Source: CAXNKG01 sp964202965
GTDB taxonomy: Bacteria; Acidobacteriota; Vicinamibacteria; Vicinamibacterales; UBA2999
Assembly (NCBI GenBank): GCA_964202965.1
Contig: CAXNKG010000007.1
Span: 29,566-93,565, forward strand
Length of the DNA: 64,000 nucleotides
Direction of reading: 5' to 3'
Positions 42,314-51,227 of this stretch are shown one piece after another (position 1 is the stretch's first letter; the number at the start of each line of letters is the position of its first letter). A model generated the notes under the pieces. That model was not told where the DNA came from. It did not search any database and saw nothing but the letters and a program-made list of their open reading frames with translations. Both the position numbers and the translations under genes were made by a program.

Positions 42314-43477
42314 ATGGCGACATCTGGCATGCGGACGCTGGGAGCGATGGCCGGTGCGGCGCTGGTGGCGGGGTCCATCGCGTGCGGAGGCGGCGGGAAT
42401 ACGGAGACCGCCACGGCGCCGGCGGCGGAGCCGGGCGCCGACTCTGCCTACCTTGAGATGGCACGCGAGTACATCGCCGAGGTGACTGCGCCGGGCGCGC
42501 CATGGACGGGACCGACGACCGGTCCCGCCGCGCAGGGCCGCAAATTGATCGTGTATGTCTCCTCGGACCAGCGCAACGGCGGACCCCAGGGCGCGGGCGA
42601 CGGGGCACTGGAAGCGGCGAAGGCCATCGGCTGGGACCTCCGCATTCTCGACGGCCAGGGCTCCGTGCAGGGTCGCACGACTGCACTGAACCAGGCGATC
42701 GCGCTGAAGCCCGACGGGATCATCCTCGGGAATGTCGATGTGCTGGAGCAGGCGCCCGTGATTCAGCGGGCGGCCGCGCAAGGCATCAGGATGGTCGGCT
42801 GGCACGTCGCCGCCGCGCCCGGTCCCGTCGAGAAGTCGCCGGTCATCACCAACGTCACCACCGATCCGCGTGACGTCGCGCGCGCAGCCGCGCTCTACGC
42901 CGTGGTCGATTCCAACGGTACCGCGAGCGTCATCCTGTTCAAGGACAGCATCACGACCATCTCCACCGCCAAGACCAACGTCGCGTCCGAGGTGATCGGA
43001 GGGTGTGCGGGCTGCCGGGTGCTGGCGATCGAGGACTCGCCGATGGGCGACCTGGCCAACCGCATGCCGAGCCTGACGACATCGCTCCTGGCGAAACATG
43101 GCGGGGCCTGGACGTACAGCATCGCGGTCAACGACCTGTATTTTGATTTCTCGGCGCCCTCGCTCCAGTCTGCCGGCGTCGATCCCGCCGCCGGCTACCC
43201 GCGGCAGATTTCATCGGGGGATGGATCGGTGACGGCATTCCAGCGCATCCGCCAGCGCCGCTACCAGATCGGCACGGTGGCCGAGCCGCTGCACCTGCAG
43301 GGATGGATGACCGTCGATGAGCTCAATCGGGCGTTTGCCGGACAGCCGCCAAGCGGGTTTGTTCCGCCGCCGCACCTGTTCGTCGCCTCGAACCTCGATC
43401 GCGACGGCGGGCCGAACAACATGTACGAGCCGGAGAACGGCTACAAGGACGTCTACCGGACGATCTGGGGCAAGTAG
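42314..43477 (+). CDS. Sugar ABC transporter substrate-binding lipoprotein
   Basis: 387 residues from the ATG at 42314 (AAGGAAGG upstream). The signal peptide ends in G-S-I-A-C-G, a lipobox with Cys24, followed by a Gly/Thr/Ala linker. The body matches the periplasmic-binding fold of the ribose/galactose group (PF13407): NQAIALKPDGIILGNVDV and AAAQGIRMVGWHVAAAPGP. It ends in a conserved-looking MYEPENGYKDVYRTIWGK. It captures the sugar and passes it to the permease encoded just upstream. The stop codon lies in a small palindrome with the convergent redoxin gene. Confidence 0.85.
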   Translation: MATSGMRTLGAMAGAALVAGSIACGGGGNTETATAPAAEPGADSAYLEMAREYIAEVTAPGAPWTGPTTGPAAQGRKLIVYVSSDQRNGGPQGAGDGALEAAKAIGWDLRILDGQGSVQGRTTALNQAIALKPDGIILGNVDVLEQAPVIQRAAAQGIRMVGWHVAAAPGPVEKSPVITNVTTDPRDVARAAALYAVVDSNGTASVILFKDSITTISTAKTNVASEVIGGCAGCRVLAIEDSPMGDLANRMPSLTTSLLAKHGGAWTYSIAVNDLYFDFSAPSLQSAGVDPAAGYPRQISSGDGSVTAFQRIRQRRYQIGTVAEPLHLQGWMTVDELNRAFAGQPPSGFVPPPHLFVASNLDRDGGPNNMYEPENGYKDVYRTIWGK

Positions 43478-43489
43478 CCGCCGCGGCTA
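43475..43489. terminator. Palindrome at a convergent gene junction
   Basis: TAGCCGCCGCGGCTA is a perfect seven-base-arm palindrome that contains the stop codons of both flanking genes. It may be a minimal bidirectional terminator stem, but no T tract is present. Confidence 0.4.
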
Positions 43490-44068
43490 GGTCTTGAAGT
43501 ATTCCGGCGCGTTGCCAGGGCTCCACTTGATGTTGCAGCCCATGCTCGGCTTCTGCATCGCCGGCGCGGGCTTGCCCGCGAGCACGGCATCGGCGGCGGC
43601 ACGCAGATCGGCGCCGGTGATGGGGACGCCGTTCTTGGGACGGCTCCCGTCGAACTGGCCGCGATACGCCAGGCGCCGCTGGCTGTCGAACAGGAAGAGG
43701 TCCGGTGTGCAGGCAGCCTGGAACGCCTTGGCGACACGCTGCTGTTCATCGAAGAGGTATGGAAACGTGTAGCCCACTTCGGTGGCTTCCTCTTTCATGC
43801 CTGCGGGGCCGTCCTCAGGGAATTCCTTCGTGTCGTTCGACGCGAAGGCCACGACTGTGAGGCCCTGTGCCTGGTACTCCTTCACAAATCGCGCAAACTC
43901 CTGCCGGATGTGGCGCACGAACGGACAGTGGTTGCAGATGAAGGCCACCAGCAGCGCCTTGCTCCCTGCGACGTCCGCGTCGGATACGGTCTTGCCGTTG
44001 AAATCCGGCAGCGAGAACGACGGCAGCGGCGTACCGATGTCGATCATTGTGGAATTGGTTTCTGGCAT
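43487..44068 (-). CDS. Redoxin / AhpC-TSA family thioredoxin-fold protein
   Basis: 193 residues. LPDFNGKTVSDADVAGSKAL leads into the redox site CNHCPFVRHIRQEF (Cys about 46 and 49), typical of a thioredoxin-fold subgroup with C-N-H-C-P-F. A second Cys pair is less clear (A-C-T-P-D and M-G-C-N). No signal peptide, so it is cytoplasmic. Proposed role: thiol or peroxide reduction with an unknown partner. A clean TATAAT on the minus strand (44096-44101) should be its -10, and GAGG is the ribosome site. Confidence 0.8.
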   Translation of the reverse strand: MPETNSTMIDIGTPLPSFSLPDFNGKTVSDADVAGSKALLVAFICNHCPFVRHIRQEFARFVKEYQAQGLTVVAFASNDTKEFPEDGPAGMKEEATEVGYTFPYLFDEQQRVAKAFQAACTPDLFLFDSQRRLAYRGQFDGSRPKNGVPITGADLRAAADAVLAGKPAPAMQKPSMGCNIKWSPGNAPEYFKT

Positions 44069-44095
44069 GGAGGCTCCTCGTTAAGACCGGGTCTG

Positions 44096-44101
44096 ATTAT
44101 A
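44096..44101 (-). promoter_or_regulatory. -10 box TATAAT for the redoxin gene
   Basis: Read on the minus strand, TATAAT ends 27 bases before the ATG at 44068. The GAGGAGCC ribosome site lies between them. The -35 is poorly conserved. Confidence 0.5.
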
Positions 44102-44186
44102 GTGCGGCTGCCGTCTTCGCCATCCGCTTTGTTGAAGTGGAAGTCGCGCGGTCCAGGGAATTGCACGGCTCGGCCGGCCTTCCGGG

Positions 44187-46538
44187 CTAGAACGACACGC
44201 GAAGCGCGACGCGGGCCGAGCGGGGGATCGCAGCGTGGAAGTGCAGGTCTTCGACCGGCTCCGGCTCGTTACGGAGCCGCGACTCAAAGAAATAGTCGAT
44301 ATCGGACACCGGCGAATCGAACAGGTTGAAGCCTTCGACGATAAGGCGGACGCGTTCGGAGAACTTGTACCCAGCTTCGCCGTTGATGATCGACGTCGAG
44401 CTGGACTGAATGCTGTTGTCCTCGAGCAGGGGGCGCGGCCCGAAGTGGCGCAGGCGCAGTCCCGCGAATGGCCCCGAGAGGACGCCTTCCGGCGGATTGA
44501 GGGCGATGCCGGCCGAGATCACTCGATTAAGCGAGCCCGGAATGAAGTTCTCGCCTTCGGGAAGATCCAGGAACCGGGCTCTCGACAATGACAAATCGAC
44601 GTCCAGCGCCAGCCAGCGATTCGGGTAGATGTAGTTCGTGACCTCGAGGCCGGCGCGACGGCTCGCCGGGCCGACTTCGGTGCTTCCCGAGTCGCCCACA
44701 TAGAACAGCTCCGAGTCGAAGTCGAGATACCACCCCGTCACCGTCGTCTGCACGCCGCGGAGCGCGACGGTGCGCATACCAAACTCGGTGCCCATCGCGC
44801 GGGAGAAGTGAGGCGAGCGATCCGTCGGTTCACCCGTGAACGGATTGACCTTCAGCGTGATGCCCAGCGCGGAATTGGAGTGGTAGCCCAGCCCCCAGTT
44901 GGCGTAGAACTCGGTGCCGCCCCACGGCCCGAACGCGGCGGAGACCTTCGGGCTGACGATCCCCGACGATTCCTTGCCTGAATTCTCGGACATATTGGAT
45001 TCAACGTTCCAGTGATACACGTCGCCGCGGAGACCGAACGTCGTGCGGAGCCTGCGGTTCCACTCAATCTCGGTCTCGCCAAAGATGCCGACCGACGTCT
45101 GGTCCGCTTCATCCGCTCGAATCGTCGTCATCCGCTCCGTGGCACGCGTCAGGTAGAGACCCAGCGGTCCGCCGACGGAATCGTTCCTGACATCCACGCC
45201 AAACGCGTTCTCCAGGTGCCGCTCTCCGACATGCATAAGGCGCCGGTGCGTCACCTTGGCGCCCGACGTCCACCGTTCCTCGAACTGCTCGAACTGGTCG
45301 CCGTTCTCCGGGTCGTTGAGGAAGTACGTGAAGTTATGAAACAGCTGCACCCCATAGCGCTGGCCGAACGCGGTGACGCGCGTGGAGTGATCTGTCCCGG
45401 ATCGCTGCCAGTCGACGACGCCGACATAGCGATGCGTCTCACCGCCGTCGGTCTCCTCGATAAACCCGAACCGGCTGATCAGTCCGGCATCGATCGCCCG
45501 CTGCGGGATCTGGTCGGTTGAATGCCAGTGATTCTCGAAGCCGAGGAAAGTCGCTGAGAAACCATTCCGCGCGTTGCCCTGGCTGTAGCGCACGACTCCG
45601 TTGAACTTGTCTTTGCCGTTCGGGCTGACCCACGGGCCGTTGTCCCGCTCCCATTCGAACGCCATAAGCACGTTGCCGGCGCCGACGCGAGGTGACGCCG
45701 CGCCGAGGAACCGTCCGTAGTCGAACGATCCGCCGGTCAGCGACACGGCTGGCCTGTCGAGGCTGTTGAAGTAGTTGATGTTGGCCGAGCCTGCGGACGA
45801 GAAGTCGCCGTTCTCCGCGTAATAGGGCCCCTTGCGGAACTGCACGCCGCTCACAAGCTCGGGGATGAGGAAATTCGCGTCGGCGTATCCCTGCGCATGC
45901 GCGTGCGTCGGCATGTTCACGGGAATGCCTGCAATGGTCTGCGCGAAGTCGAAGCCGTGGTCCAGGTTGAAGCCCCGAAGGTAGTACTGATTGGCCTTTC
46001 CCTCGCCGCTGTGCTGGCTGATGATCATGCCGGGAACGGCCTCGAGCACTTCGGTCGCGCGGTTCACCGGCCGCACCGCGAGCTGCGCCGCGGTAATGGC
46101 GCCCTCGCTGCCGGCTGACGCCACGCCGACCAGGTTTTCAGCCGGGTTGTCGAGTTCTGCCAGGTTTCGGAATGTGCGTGGCGCGGTGATGACGATGTCC
46201 GCGCTCATAGCGATCTGGAGGATTGCATTCGCCGTGACTGGTACAGCGGGAGTCACGGTGATGGCGCGCCTGACGGTGCCGAAGTTGATCAGCCGGAACT
46301 CCAGTGCGGCCTGTCCCGCGGGGACGTTCTCGAAGCGATAGTCACCGACGTCGCCCGTGACGGTTTCAATGTCGGCTCCGCCGGCCGGGGTGAGAGTGAC
46401 GCTCACGCCCGGAATAACCCCGCCGCTTTCATCTGCGACCGTACCGCTGACGACGCCTCCGCCCTGCGCGAGCGCGGCCGACGTCATGAGAACGAATGTT
46501 ATGAGTGCAACACCTGCCGAACGGACTCCGCGACCCAT
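44187..46538 (-). CDS. TonB-dependent receptor with carboxypeptidase-regulatory-like domain
   Basis: 783 residues from the ATG at 46538. Signal peptide (MGRGVRSAGVALITFVLMTS), then a regulatory-like domain (GGGVVSGTVADESGGVIPGV), the plug (AVRPVNRATEVLEAVPGMII, NQYYLRGFNLDHGFDFAQTI) and a barrel ending ARVALRVSF with the terminal Phe. The ligand is not indicated by neighbours: a redoxin downstream and cytochromes divergent upstream. The barrel and plug look intact. Confidence 0.87.
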   Translation of the reverse strand: MGRGVRSAGVALITFVLMTSAALAQGGGVVSGTVADESGGVIPGVSVTLTPAGGADIETVTGDVGDYRFENVPAGQAALEFRLINFGTVRRAITVTPAVPVTANAILQIAMSADIVITAPRTFRNLAELDNPAENLVGVASAGSEGAITAAQLAVRPVNRATEVLEAVPGMIISQHSGEGKANQYYLRGFNLDHGFDFAQTIAGIPVNMPTHAHAQGYADANFLIPELVSGVQFRKGPYYAENGDFSSAGSANINYFNSLDRPAVSLTGGSFDYGRFLGAASPRVGAGNVLMAFEWERDNGPWVSPNGKDKFNGVVRYSQGNARNGFSATFLGFENHWHSTDQIPQRAIDAGLISRFGFIEETDGGETHRYVGVVDWQRSGTDHSTRVTAFGQRYGVQLFHNFTYFLNDPENGDQFEQFEERWTSGAKVTHRRLMHVGERHLENAFGVDVRNDSVGGPLGLYLTRATERMTTIRADEADQTSVGIFGETEIEWNRRLRTTFGLRGDVYHWNVESNMSENSGKESSGIVSPKVSAAFGPWGGTEFYANWGLGYHSNSALGITLKVNPFTGEPTDRSPHFSRAMGTEFGMRTVALRGVQTTVTGWYLDFDSELFYVGDSGSTEVGPASRRAGLEVTNYIYPNRWLALDVDLSLSRARFLDLPEGENFIPGSLNRVISAGIALNPPEGVLSGPFAGLRLRHFGPRPLLEDNSIQSSSTSIINGEAGYKFSERVRLIVEGFNLFDSPVSDIDYFFESRLRNEPEPVEDLHFHAAIPRSARVALRVSF

Positions 46539-46642
46539 GGGTCGATCGTACCGGTGGAGGCCCCGACCGGAGTCTGAAGATTTCCTGAACTGTTCGTCAG
46601 GGAGGAGGTGCGATAGCATGGCGTTGGCTGCAGGAGGTCGGG

Positions 46643-47170
46643 ATGCGAATGCGGAGCGCGGTATTCGTGGGTGTGATGTGCGCGGGAATGAGCCTGTGGG
46701 CCCTCGCCGGGCTGGCGGCGCAGGGGCGCGGCGCGGCCCAGGCGCCACGGGTGCACACGGACCTGCTGCGGGTGATGCGGGGCATCGTCTACCCGGCATC
46801 GAACGTGATCTTCGCGGCGCAGAGCGTCGACCCGGCGACCATCAAGCCGGAGGCGGATCCCTCAACGTCGCCGAATCCGCTGACGAGCGCCTACGGTCAG
46901 TGGGCGGCGGTCGAAAACGCCGGGCTGGCGCTCGCCGAATCCGCAAACCTGCTGATTATTCCGGGACGCGTCTGCAGCAACGGCCGGCCGGTGCCGATGC
47001 AGAACGCCGACTGGCAGATGTGGGTGCAGGAGCTGCGCGACGCCGGCATGGCGTCCTACAAGGCGGCACAGTCGAAGAACCAGGACGCGATTCTCGACGC
47101 CGCCGGCGTGGTGTCCGAAGCGTGTTCGCACTGCCACGACAAGTATCGGGAGGTCAAAGCCAGATGTTGA
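46643..47170 (+). CDS. Cytochrome c'-like exported protein (copy 1)
   Basis: 175 residues with a signal peptide (about 28 residues). The body is mostly helical (DLLRVMRGIVYPASNVIFAA, NAGLALAESANLLII) and the single heme motif CSHCH (Cys161) lies near the C-terminus, as in class II cytochromes c'. The usual N-terminal-helix Met ligand cannot be assigned. It is probably a periplasmic electron carrier or gas-binding heme protein. The next gene starts seven bases before its end and encodes a paralogue. Confidence 0.75.
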   Translation: MRMRSAVFVGVMCAGMSLWALAGLAAQGRGAAQAPRVHTDLLRVMRGIVYPASNVIFAAQSVDPATIKPEADPSTSPNPLTSAYGQWAAVENAGLALAESANLLIIPGRVCSNGRPVPMQNADWQMWVQELRDAGMASYKAAQSKNQDAILDAAGVVSEACSHCHDKYREVKARC

Positions 47171-47721
47171 CGAAGGTGCGAGGTGCGAAGGTGCGAAGTG
47201 CGGTGTGCGGCGGTGCGATCGCCGCTGCGTTCGTCGTCTGGTGCGCCGGTGTTACGTCGGCTCAGGCGCCGCCGGCCAAGCCCCAGCGCGTTGAGACGAC
47301 GATGCTGCAGTTGATGCGCGGGATCTTTTATCCCGCGGCGAACGTGTTCTTTGCCGCGCAGACGGTGGACCCCGCCACGATCCAGAAGGCGTGGGACCCT
47401 GCGATCTCTCCCGATCCGCTCACCAGTTCCTACGGCCAGTGGCTCGCAATCGAGAATTCCGCCCTCGCCATGGCCGAAGCCAGCAACCTGCTGAACCTGC
47501 CCGGCCGGTTCTGCTCGAACGGCAAGCCGGTGCCGGTGCAGAACACCGACTGGCAGGAGTGGGTCGAGGAGATGCGCGAGGCGGGGAAGGTCGGGTTCAA
47601 GGCCGCGCAGTCGAAGAACCAGGACAACATCCTTGAAGCAGCCGATGTCGTGGCCGAAGCGTGCCGTCACTGTCACGTCAAGTATCGCGACGCGCCAGGC
47701 GGGATCAGGAACCGCTGCTAG
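47164..47721 (+). CDS. Cytochrome c'-like exported protein (copy 2)
   Basis: 185 residues, overlapping copy 1 by seven bases. It shares QLMRGIFYPAANVFFAAQTV, D-P-x-T-S-x-Y-G-Q-W, SNGKPVPVQNTDWQEWVEEM, KAAQSKNQDN and the terminal CRHCH (Cys167). The first 18 residues (MLTKVRGAKVRSAV...) are encoded by a GGTGCGA simple repeat, which supplies the basic n-region of the signal peptide. The two copies probably arose by tandem duplication. Its stop shares CTAG with the convergent DHA2 gene. Confidence 0.75.
   Translation: MLTKVRGAKVRSAVCGGAIAAAFVVWCAGVTSAQAPPAKPQRVETTMLQLMRGIFYPAANVFFAAQTVDPATIQKAWDPAISPDPLTSSYGQWLAIENSALAMAEASNLLNLPGRFCSNGKPVPVQNTDWQEWVEEMREAGKVGFKAAQSKNQDNILEAADVVAEACRHCHVKYRDAPGGIRNRC
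47175..47218. repeat. GGTGCGA-type simple repeat inside the second cytochrome c' gene
   Basis: Five to six degenerate seven-to-nine-base units of GGTGCGA(AG). They are in frame and encode the charged start of the signal peptide. Confidence 0.7.
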
Positions 47722-49244
47722 ACGTCCCTCACGCCGACCGGTTCGTCGTCCGGTTCGAGATTCGTCATCTCCGCGGCGAGCATCTGTTCGCCCGCGGCGG
47801 CGGGCACGCCGGCTGAAAAATCGACCGGCGGGAGGAAGAGGCCGGCGACGACAGACGCGCCCGCCAGAATCAGCCCCGCGACAAACACGTGGTGCAGTGC
47901 GGTCGCAAACTGCAGGCGCGAGGCGCCGGTGAGCATCGCCCCACCCGCGGCGAGCGCTTCCACGCCGCCTGGTATGGCGACGCCCGACAGCTGCCGGGTC
48001 ATGAGCGCCCCCATGGCCGCAATGCCGACCGCGGCGCCGACACTGCGCCCGAACGAGTTGAGCGACGTGGCCAGGCCGAGATGTGCCCGCGCGACGCCGT
48101 GCTGTACGGCGAGGAGCATCGACAGCATCGACAGGCCCATGCCGGATCCGATGAAGAGTCCCGCGGTGAGCACCGACCCTCGCGTCGAGTCGGCCTCCAC
48201 GAACGACAGGCCGAGAAACCCGAGCGTCATCACGACGCTGCCGCCGACAGCAAGCGTCCGGTAGCCGATTCGTGCGGTGAACCGCGCGCCGACGATCGAC
48301 ATCACGACCCAGCCCAGGAAGAGCGGCGTCAGCACCTGGCCCGCCTGCGTCGCCGTCGCCCCCATCACCCCCTGCACGAAGAGCGGGATGAACGCGATCG
48401 CGCCAAAGAGGGCCATGCCGACGAGGAACACGACCACCATGGTCCGCGCGATGAGCGGGTTGCGCAGGAGCTCAATCGGCAGAATCGGGTCGCTGGATCG
48501 CCGCTCGGTCAACACGAACGCCGTCAGCAGGACGGCGGATGCCGCCGCGAACCACCACGTTGCCTGTCCCGCGTCGCTGCCGAGCGCCAGGAGCAGGGCA
48601 CTGATGCCGGCGAACAGAAGTCCGGCGCCGGCCCAGTCCACCCGGACCTGCGACGCGCGGTGCGTCGCCGGATACGCCAGCAGCAGCACCGCCATGCACA
48701 TCAGCCCGAACGGCAGGTTGAGATAGAACACCCAGCGCCATGACACCGCGTCGGTGATGTAGCCGCCGACCAGCGGCCCGGCCATCGACGCCAGACCCCA
48801 CACACCGCTGAAGAGCGCCTGCGTCTTCGCCCGCTCGTCGAGCGTATAGAGCTCGCCGATGATCGTCATGCTCAGCGGAATGATCGCGCCCGCCCCGAGC
48901 CCCTGCAGCGCACGCGACAGGATGAGCATCGTCATCGACGTGGCCGCACCGGAGACCATTGAGCCAGTCAGGAAGATGACGATACCGAGCACGTACATGC
49001 GCCGCCGGCCGTAGAGATCCGAGAGCCGCCCCCAGATCGGGACCGACGCCGTCGAGGTGAGCAGATACGCGGAAAAGACCCAGCTGTAATGGGCGAGTCC
49101 GCCGAGCGTGGCAATGACGGTCGGCATGGCGGTGCCGACGACCGTAGCTTCGAGTGCGCCGAGGCTCATCCCGAGGAGCAGGCCGCCCGTAATGGCCCGG
49201 CGGCGACGGAGACTCACTGCGAGGATGGGACCTGGCGCCGACAT
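47718..49244 (-). CDS. MFS multidrug exporter, DHA2 family (EmrB/QacA type)
   Basis: 508 residues with about 14 hydrophobic helices. Family motifs are GALEATVVGTAMPTVIATLG (the DHA2 D/E-x-T-I-V-N-V-A-L-P motif in divergent form), YLLTSTASVPIWGRLSDLYG (motif A), ALQGLGAGAIIPLSMTIIGE and G-P-L-V-G-G-Y-I-T-D (motif C-like). It probably exports drugs or amphipathic metabolites with protons. No EmrA-type partner is adjacent. Promoter not evident; the 135-base upstream gap holds a GGTGCGA repeat. Confidence 0.88.
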   Translation of the reverse strand: MSAPGPILAVSLRRRRAITGGLLLGMSLGALEATVVGTAMPTVIATLGGLAHYSWVFSAYLLTSTASVPIWGRLSDLYGRRRMYVLGIVIFLTGSMVSGAATSMTMLILSRALQGLGAGAIIPLSMTIIGELYTLDERAKTQALFSGVWGLASMAGPLVGGYITDAVSWRWVFYLNLPFGLMCMAVLLLAYPATHRASQVRVDWAGAGLLFAGISALLLALGSDAGQATWWFAAASAVLLTAFVLTERRSSDPILPIELLRNPLIARTMVVVFLVGMALFGAIAFIPLFVQGVMGATATQAGQVLTPLFLGWVVMSIVGARFTARIGYRTLAVGGSVVMTLGFLGLSFVEADSTRGSVLTAGLFIGSGMGLSMLSMLLAVQHGVARAHLGLATSLNSFGRSVGAAVGIAAMGALMTRQLSGVAIPGGVEALAAGGAMLTGASRLQFATALHHVFVAGLILAGASVVAGLFLPPVDFSAGVPAAAGEQMLAAEMTNLEPDDEPVGVRDV

Positions 49245-49266
49245 CGGTTGAGCGTACCACGGGGGG

Positions 49267-49309
49267 GAGGTGCGAACGGTGCGAGCGTGCGGAGGTGCGA
49301 GGGAGTGCC
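49267..49309. repeat. GGTGCGA-type simple repeat between the DHA2 and PLD genes
   Basis: Degenerate units of (GA)GGTGCGA. The rest of the gap (49245-49379) shows no gene or clear hairpin. Confidence 0.6.
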
Positions 49310-49379
49310 CGAGTCAGGGCCGGATGCAGCAGCGGATGCAGAACCGGCAGGCCCGTCCACAAGCCTGAGTCGCGGACGG

Positions 49380-50627
49380 CTACTGCTGACGTTCGAGCAG
49401 CCAGCAGACGGGGCCGGCCAGCTTCTCGAGCCGGGACCGCCGGTTCCAGACGCCGGTGGTGACCTCGTCGCTGGCCGCGAGATCCGACTCGAAGTCGCGG
49501 CTCAGCCGGACCACCACCGCGCCCTCGCGGAACGCGACATTCACCTCGTCGTTGTGCTCGAACGATCGGTTGTCCACGTTGGTCGTGCCAATGACGGCCC
49601 ACGTGCCATCAATCAACAGCGCCTTGACGTGCGTCATCGCCGGTCGGTACTCGAAGATCCTCACGCCGCTGGCCAGCAACTCGCCGTACATCCGGCGGCT
49701 CGCAAGCCGCACGAGCCTCTGGTCGCTCCGCTGCCCGGGCACGACGACGCGGACGCGTACGCCACGGCTGGCGGCGCGGATGAGGGCCTGGCGCAGCGCG
49801 CGGTCGGGTAGAAAGTACGGCGTGCTGATGTCAATCTCCGATACGGCGCCCTCGATCAGCATCTGAAAGACGACCCTCGAGGTCGTGGCGCGGTCGGATG
49901 GCGAACTCTTCACCAGCATGGCGACGGTCGTGCCCGCCGGTTCGAGATGAGGCCAGTCCCGCGGCGAGGAGAGGATTTCGCCTCCGCACTCGAGCCAGTT
50001 CTCGGCAAAGACCCCCTGCAGCGACGCGACGATGGGTCCCTCGATCCTGGCCATCGTGTCTCGCCAGGCGGGCGCGCCCTCCACGGGTTTCAGCCACCAG
50101 TCGGCGACGCCTGCGCCGCCCGTAAAGGCGACTCGCCCGTCGATGATGAGCAGCTCACGGTGGGTCCGATTGTTGAAGCGGGCGAGCCGGTACCACTTCA
50201 GCGGCTGGTAGAAGCGGAGGTGGCAGCCGGCGTCTCGCAGCCGGCGGGCCGATTCGCCGCCCATCAGCGAGCTGCCGATGGCGTCGAGCACGAGCCGCAC
50301 CTCCACGCCGCCGCGGGCGCGCGCCACCATGGCGTCGATGAGCATGTCGGCGGCTTCGCCAGGGGCGAAGATGTACGCCTCGACGTTGATCGAGGCTTCG
50401 GCCCGCAGGATGGCGTCGCGCATGGCGGGATAGAACTGCGCGCCGTTCGTCAGCACCTCGACGTGGTTGTGGTGATGCACCGTCGCCTGGCAGGTCGACT
50501 GGACGACACGCAGGAAATCGTCACTGTCGGGCCGCAGCGGCCTGGCGATCCGGTAGTCGATGCGCGGTGTGAACAGAAAGACGAAGAGCAGCCAGAGCAG
50601 GACTCCCAGGCCGATCATCCACGCCAT
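49380..50627 (-). CDS. Cardiolipin synthase-like phospholipase D family protein
   Basis: 415 residues. One N-terminal membrane helix (about residues 2-20), then two PLD domains. The second HKD motif is intact: H333-V-K335-x(4)-D340, followed by G-T-T-N-V-D-N-R-S-F. The first reads H156-R-E-L-L-I-I-D, with Glu where the catalytic Lys is expected, then G-G-A-G in place of G-G-x-N. It is otherwise like ClsB-type enzymes that make cardiolipin from phosphatidylglycerol. The replacement could weaken or alter activity. Inner membrane. Confidence 0.83.
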   Translation of the reverse strand: MAWMIGLGVLLWLLFVFLFTPRIDYRIARPLRPDSDDFLRVVQSTCQATVHHHNHVEVLTNGAQFYPAMRDAILRAEASINVEAYIFAPGEAADMLIDAMVARARGGVEVRLVLDAIGSSLMGGESARRLRDAGCHLRFYQPLKWYRLARFNNRTHRELLIIDGRVAFTGGAGVADWWLKPVEGAPAWRDTMARIEGPIVASLQGVFAENWLECGGEILSSPRDWPHLEPAGTTVAMLVKSSPSDRATTSRVVFQMLIEGAVSEIDISTPYFLPDRALRQALIRAASRGVRVRVVVPGQRSDQRLVRLASRRMYGELLASGVRIFEYRPAMTHVKALLIDGTWAVIGTTNVDNRSFEHNDEVNVAFREGAVVVRLSRDFESDLAASDEVTTGVWNRRSRLEKLAGPVCWLLERQQ

Positions 50628-50670
50628 CGTGTGCTCCTGGATCTGCGGGGAGGAAGGAAGGAGTAGAAAT

Positions 50671-51174
50671 CTACCCCCGATAGTTTCCGAATTGCAGCGC
50701 CACGCCGAAGTCCTGCTCGCGCAGCACGCGCATCACCTCCTGCAATTCGTCCCTGGATGGCGACGAGATGCGCAGCTGGTCTCCCTGTATGGATGCCTGG
50801 ACCTTTTTCAGTTTCGAGTCCTTGATGAATTTGACGATTTCGCGCGCCTTGTCCGACTCGACGCCCTGCTGCAGCTGGACCTCCTGGCGCACGGCGCTGT
50901 TGGCGGCGGGCTCGATTGTGCCGCGCGTGAGGTTCTTGCCGGACACGTTCCGCCGGACCAGGCGCGTCAGCAGGATTTCCCACAGCGCGTTCAGCTTGAA
51001 CTCGTCGTCCGCGATGAGGACCAGCTTCGATTCCTTCATGTCGAAGTCGATCGACGCTTTCGATCCCTTGAAGTCGTAACGCTGCGCCACTTCCTTGCGC
51101 GCCTGGTTCAGCGCGTTATCGACCTCCTGCAGGTCTACGGTGGATGTAATGTCAAACGAGGGCTGTACCGCCAT
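50671..51174 (-). CDS. yajQ: YajQ family protein (nucleotide / cyclic-di-GMP-binding)
   Basis: 167 residues from the ATG at 51174. The start PSFDITSTVDLQEVDNALNQ and the later QRYDFKGSKASIDFD, IKDSKLKKVQASIQGDQLRI and SPSRDELQEVM are the well-conserved YajQ blocks. Two ferredoxin-like domains. Family members bind nucleic acid or cyclic-di-GMP in some species. The gene is alone in orientation with the PLD gene 43 bases downstream. The GGACACG... and YDFKG residues implicated in binding are present in part. Confidence 0.9.
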   Translation of the reverse strand: MAVQPSFDITSTVDLQEVDNALNQARKEVAQRYDFKGSKASIDFDMKESKLVLIADDEFKLNALWEILLTRLVRRNVSGKNLTRGTIEPAANSAVRQEVQLQQGVESDKAREIVKFIKDSKLKKVQASIQGDQLRISSPSRDELQEVMRVLREQDFGVALQFGNYRG

Positions 51175-51215
51175 CGGGCGACATGATACTGGATGAACAA
51201 CGGCGCGCCGATCCG

Positions 51216-51221
51216 TATAAT
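51216..51221 (+). promoter_or_regulatory. -10 box TATAAT, six bases before the 51228 start
   Basis: A perfect TATAAT ends six bases before ATG 51228, so the mRNA would be leaderless. This argues against the in-frame ATG at 51183, which would lie upstream of the promoter. Confidence 0.55.
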
Positions 51222-51227
51222 CAGGAT

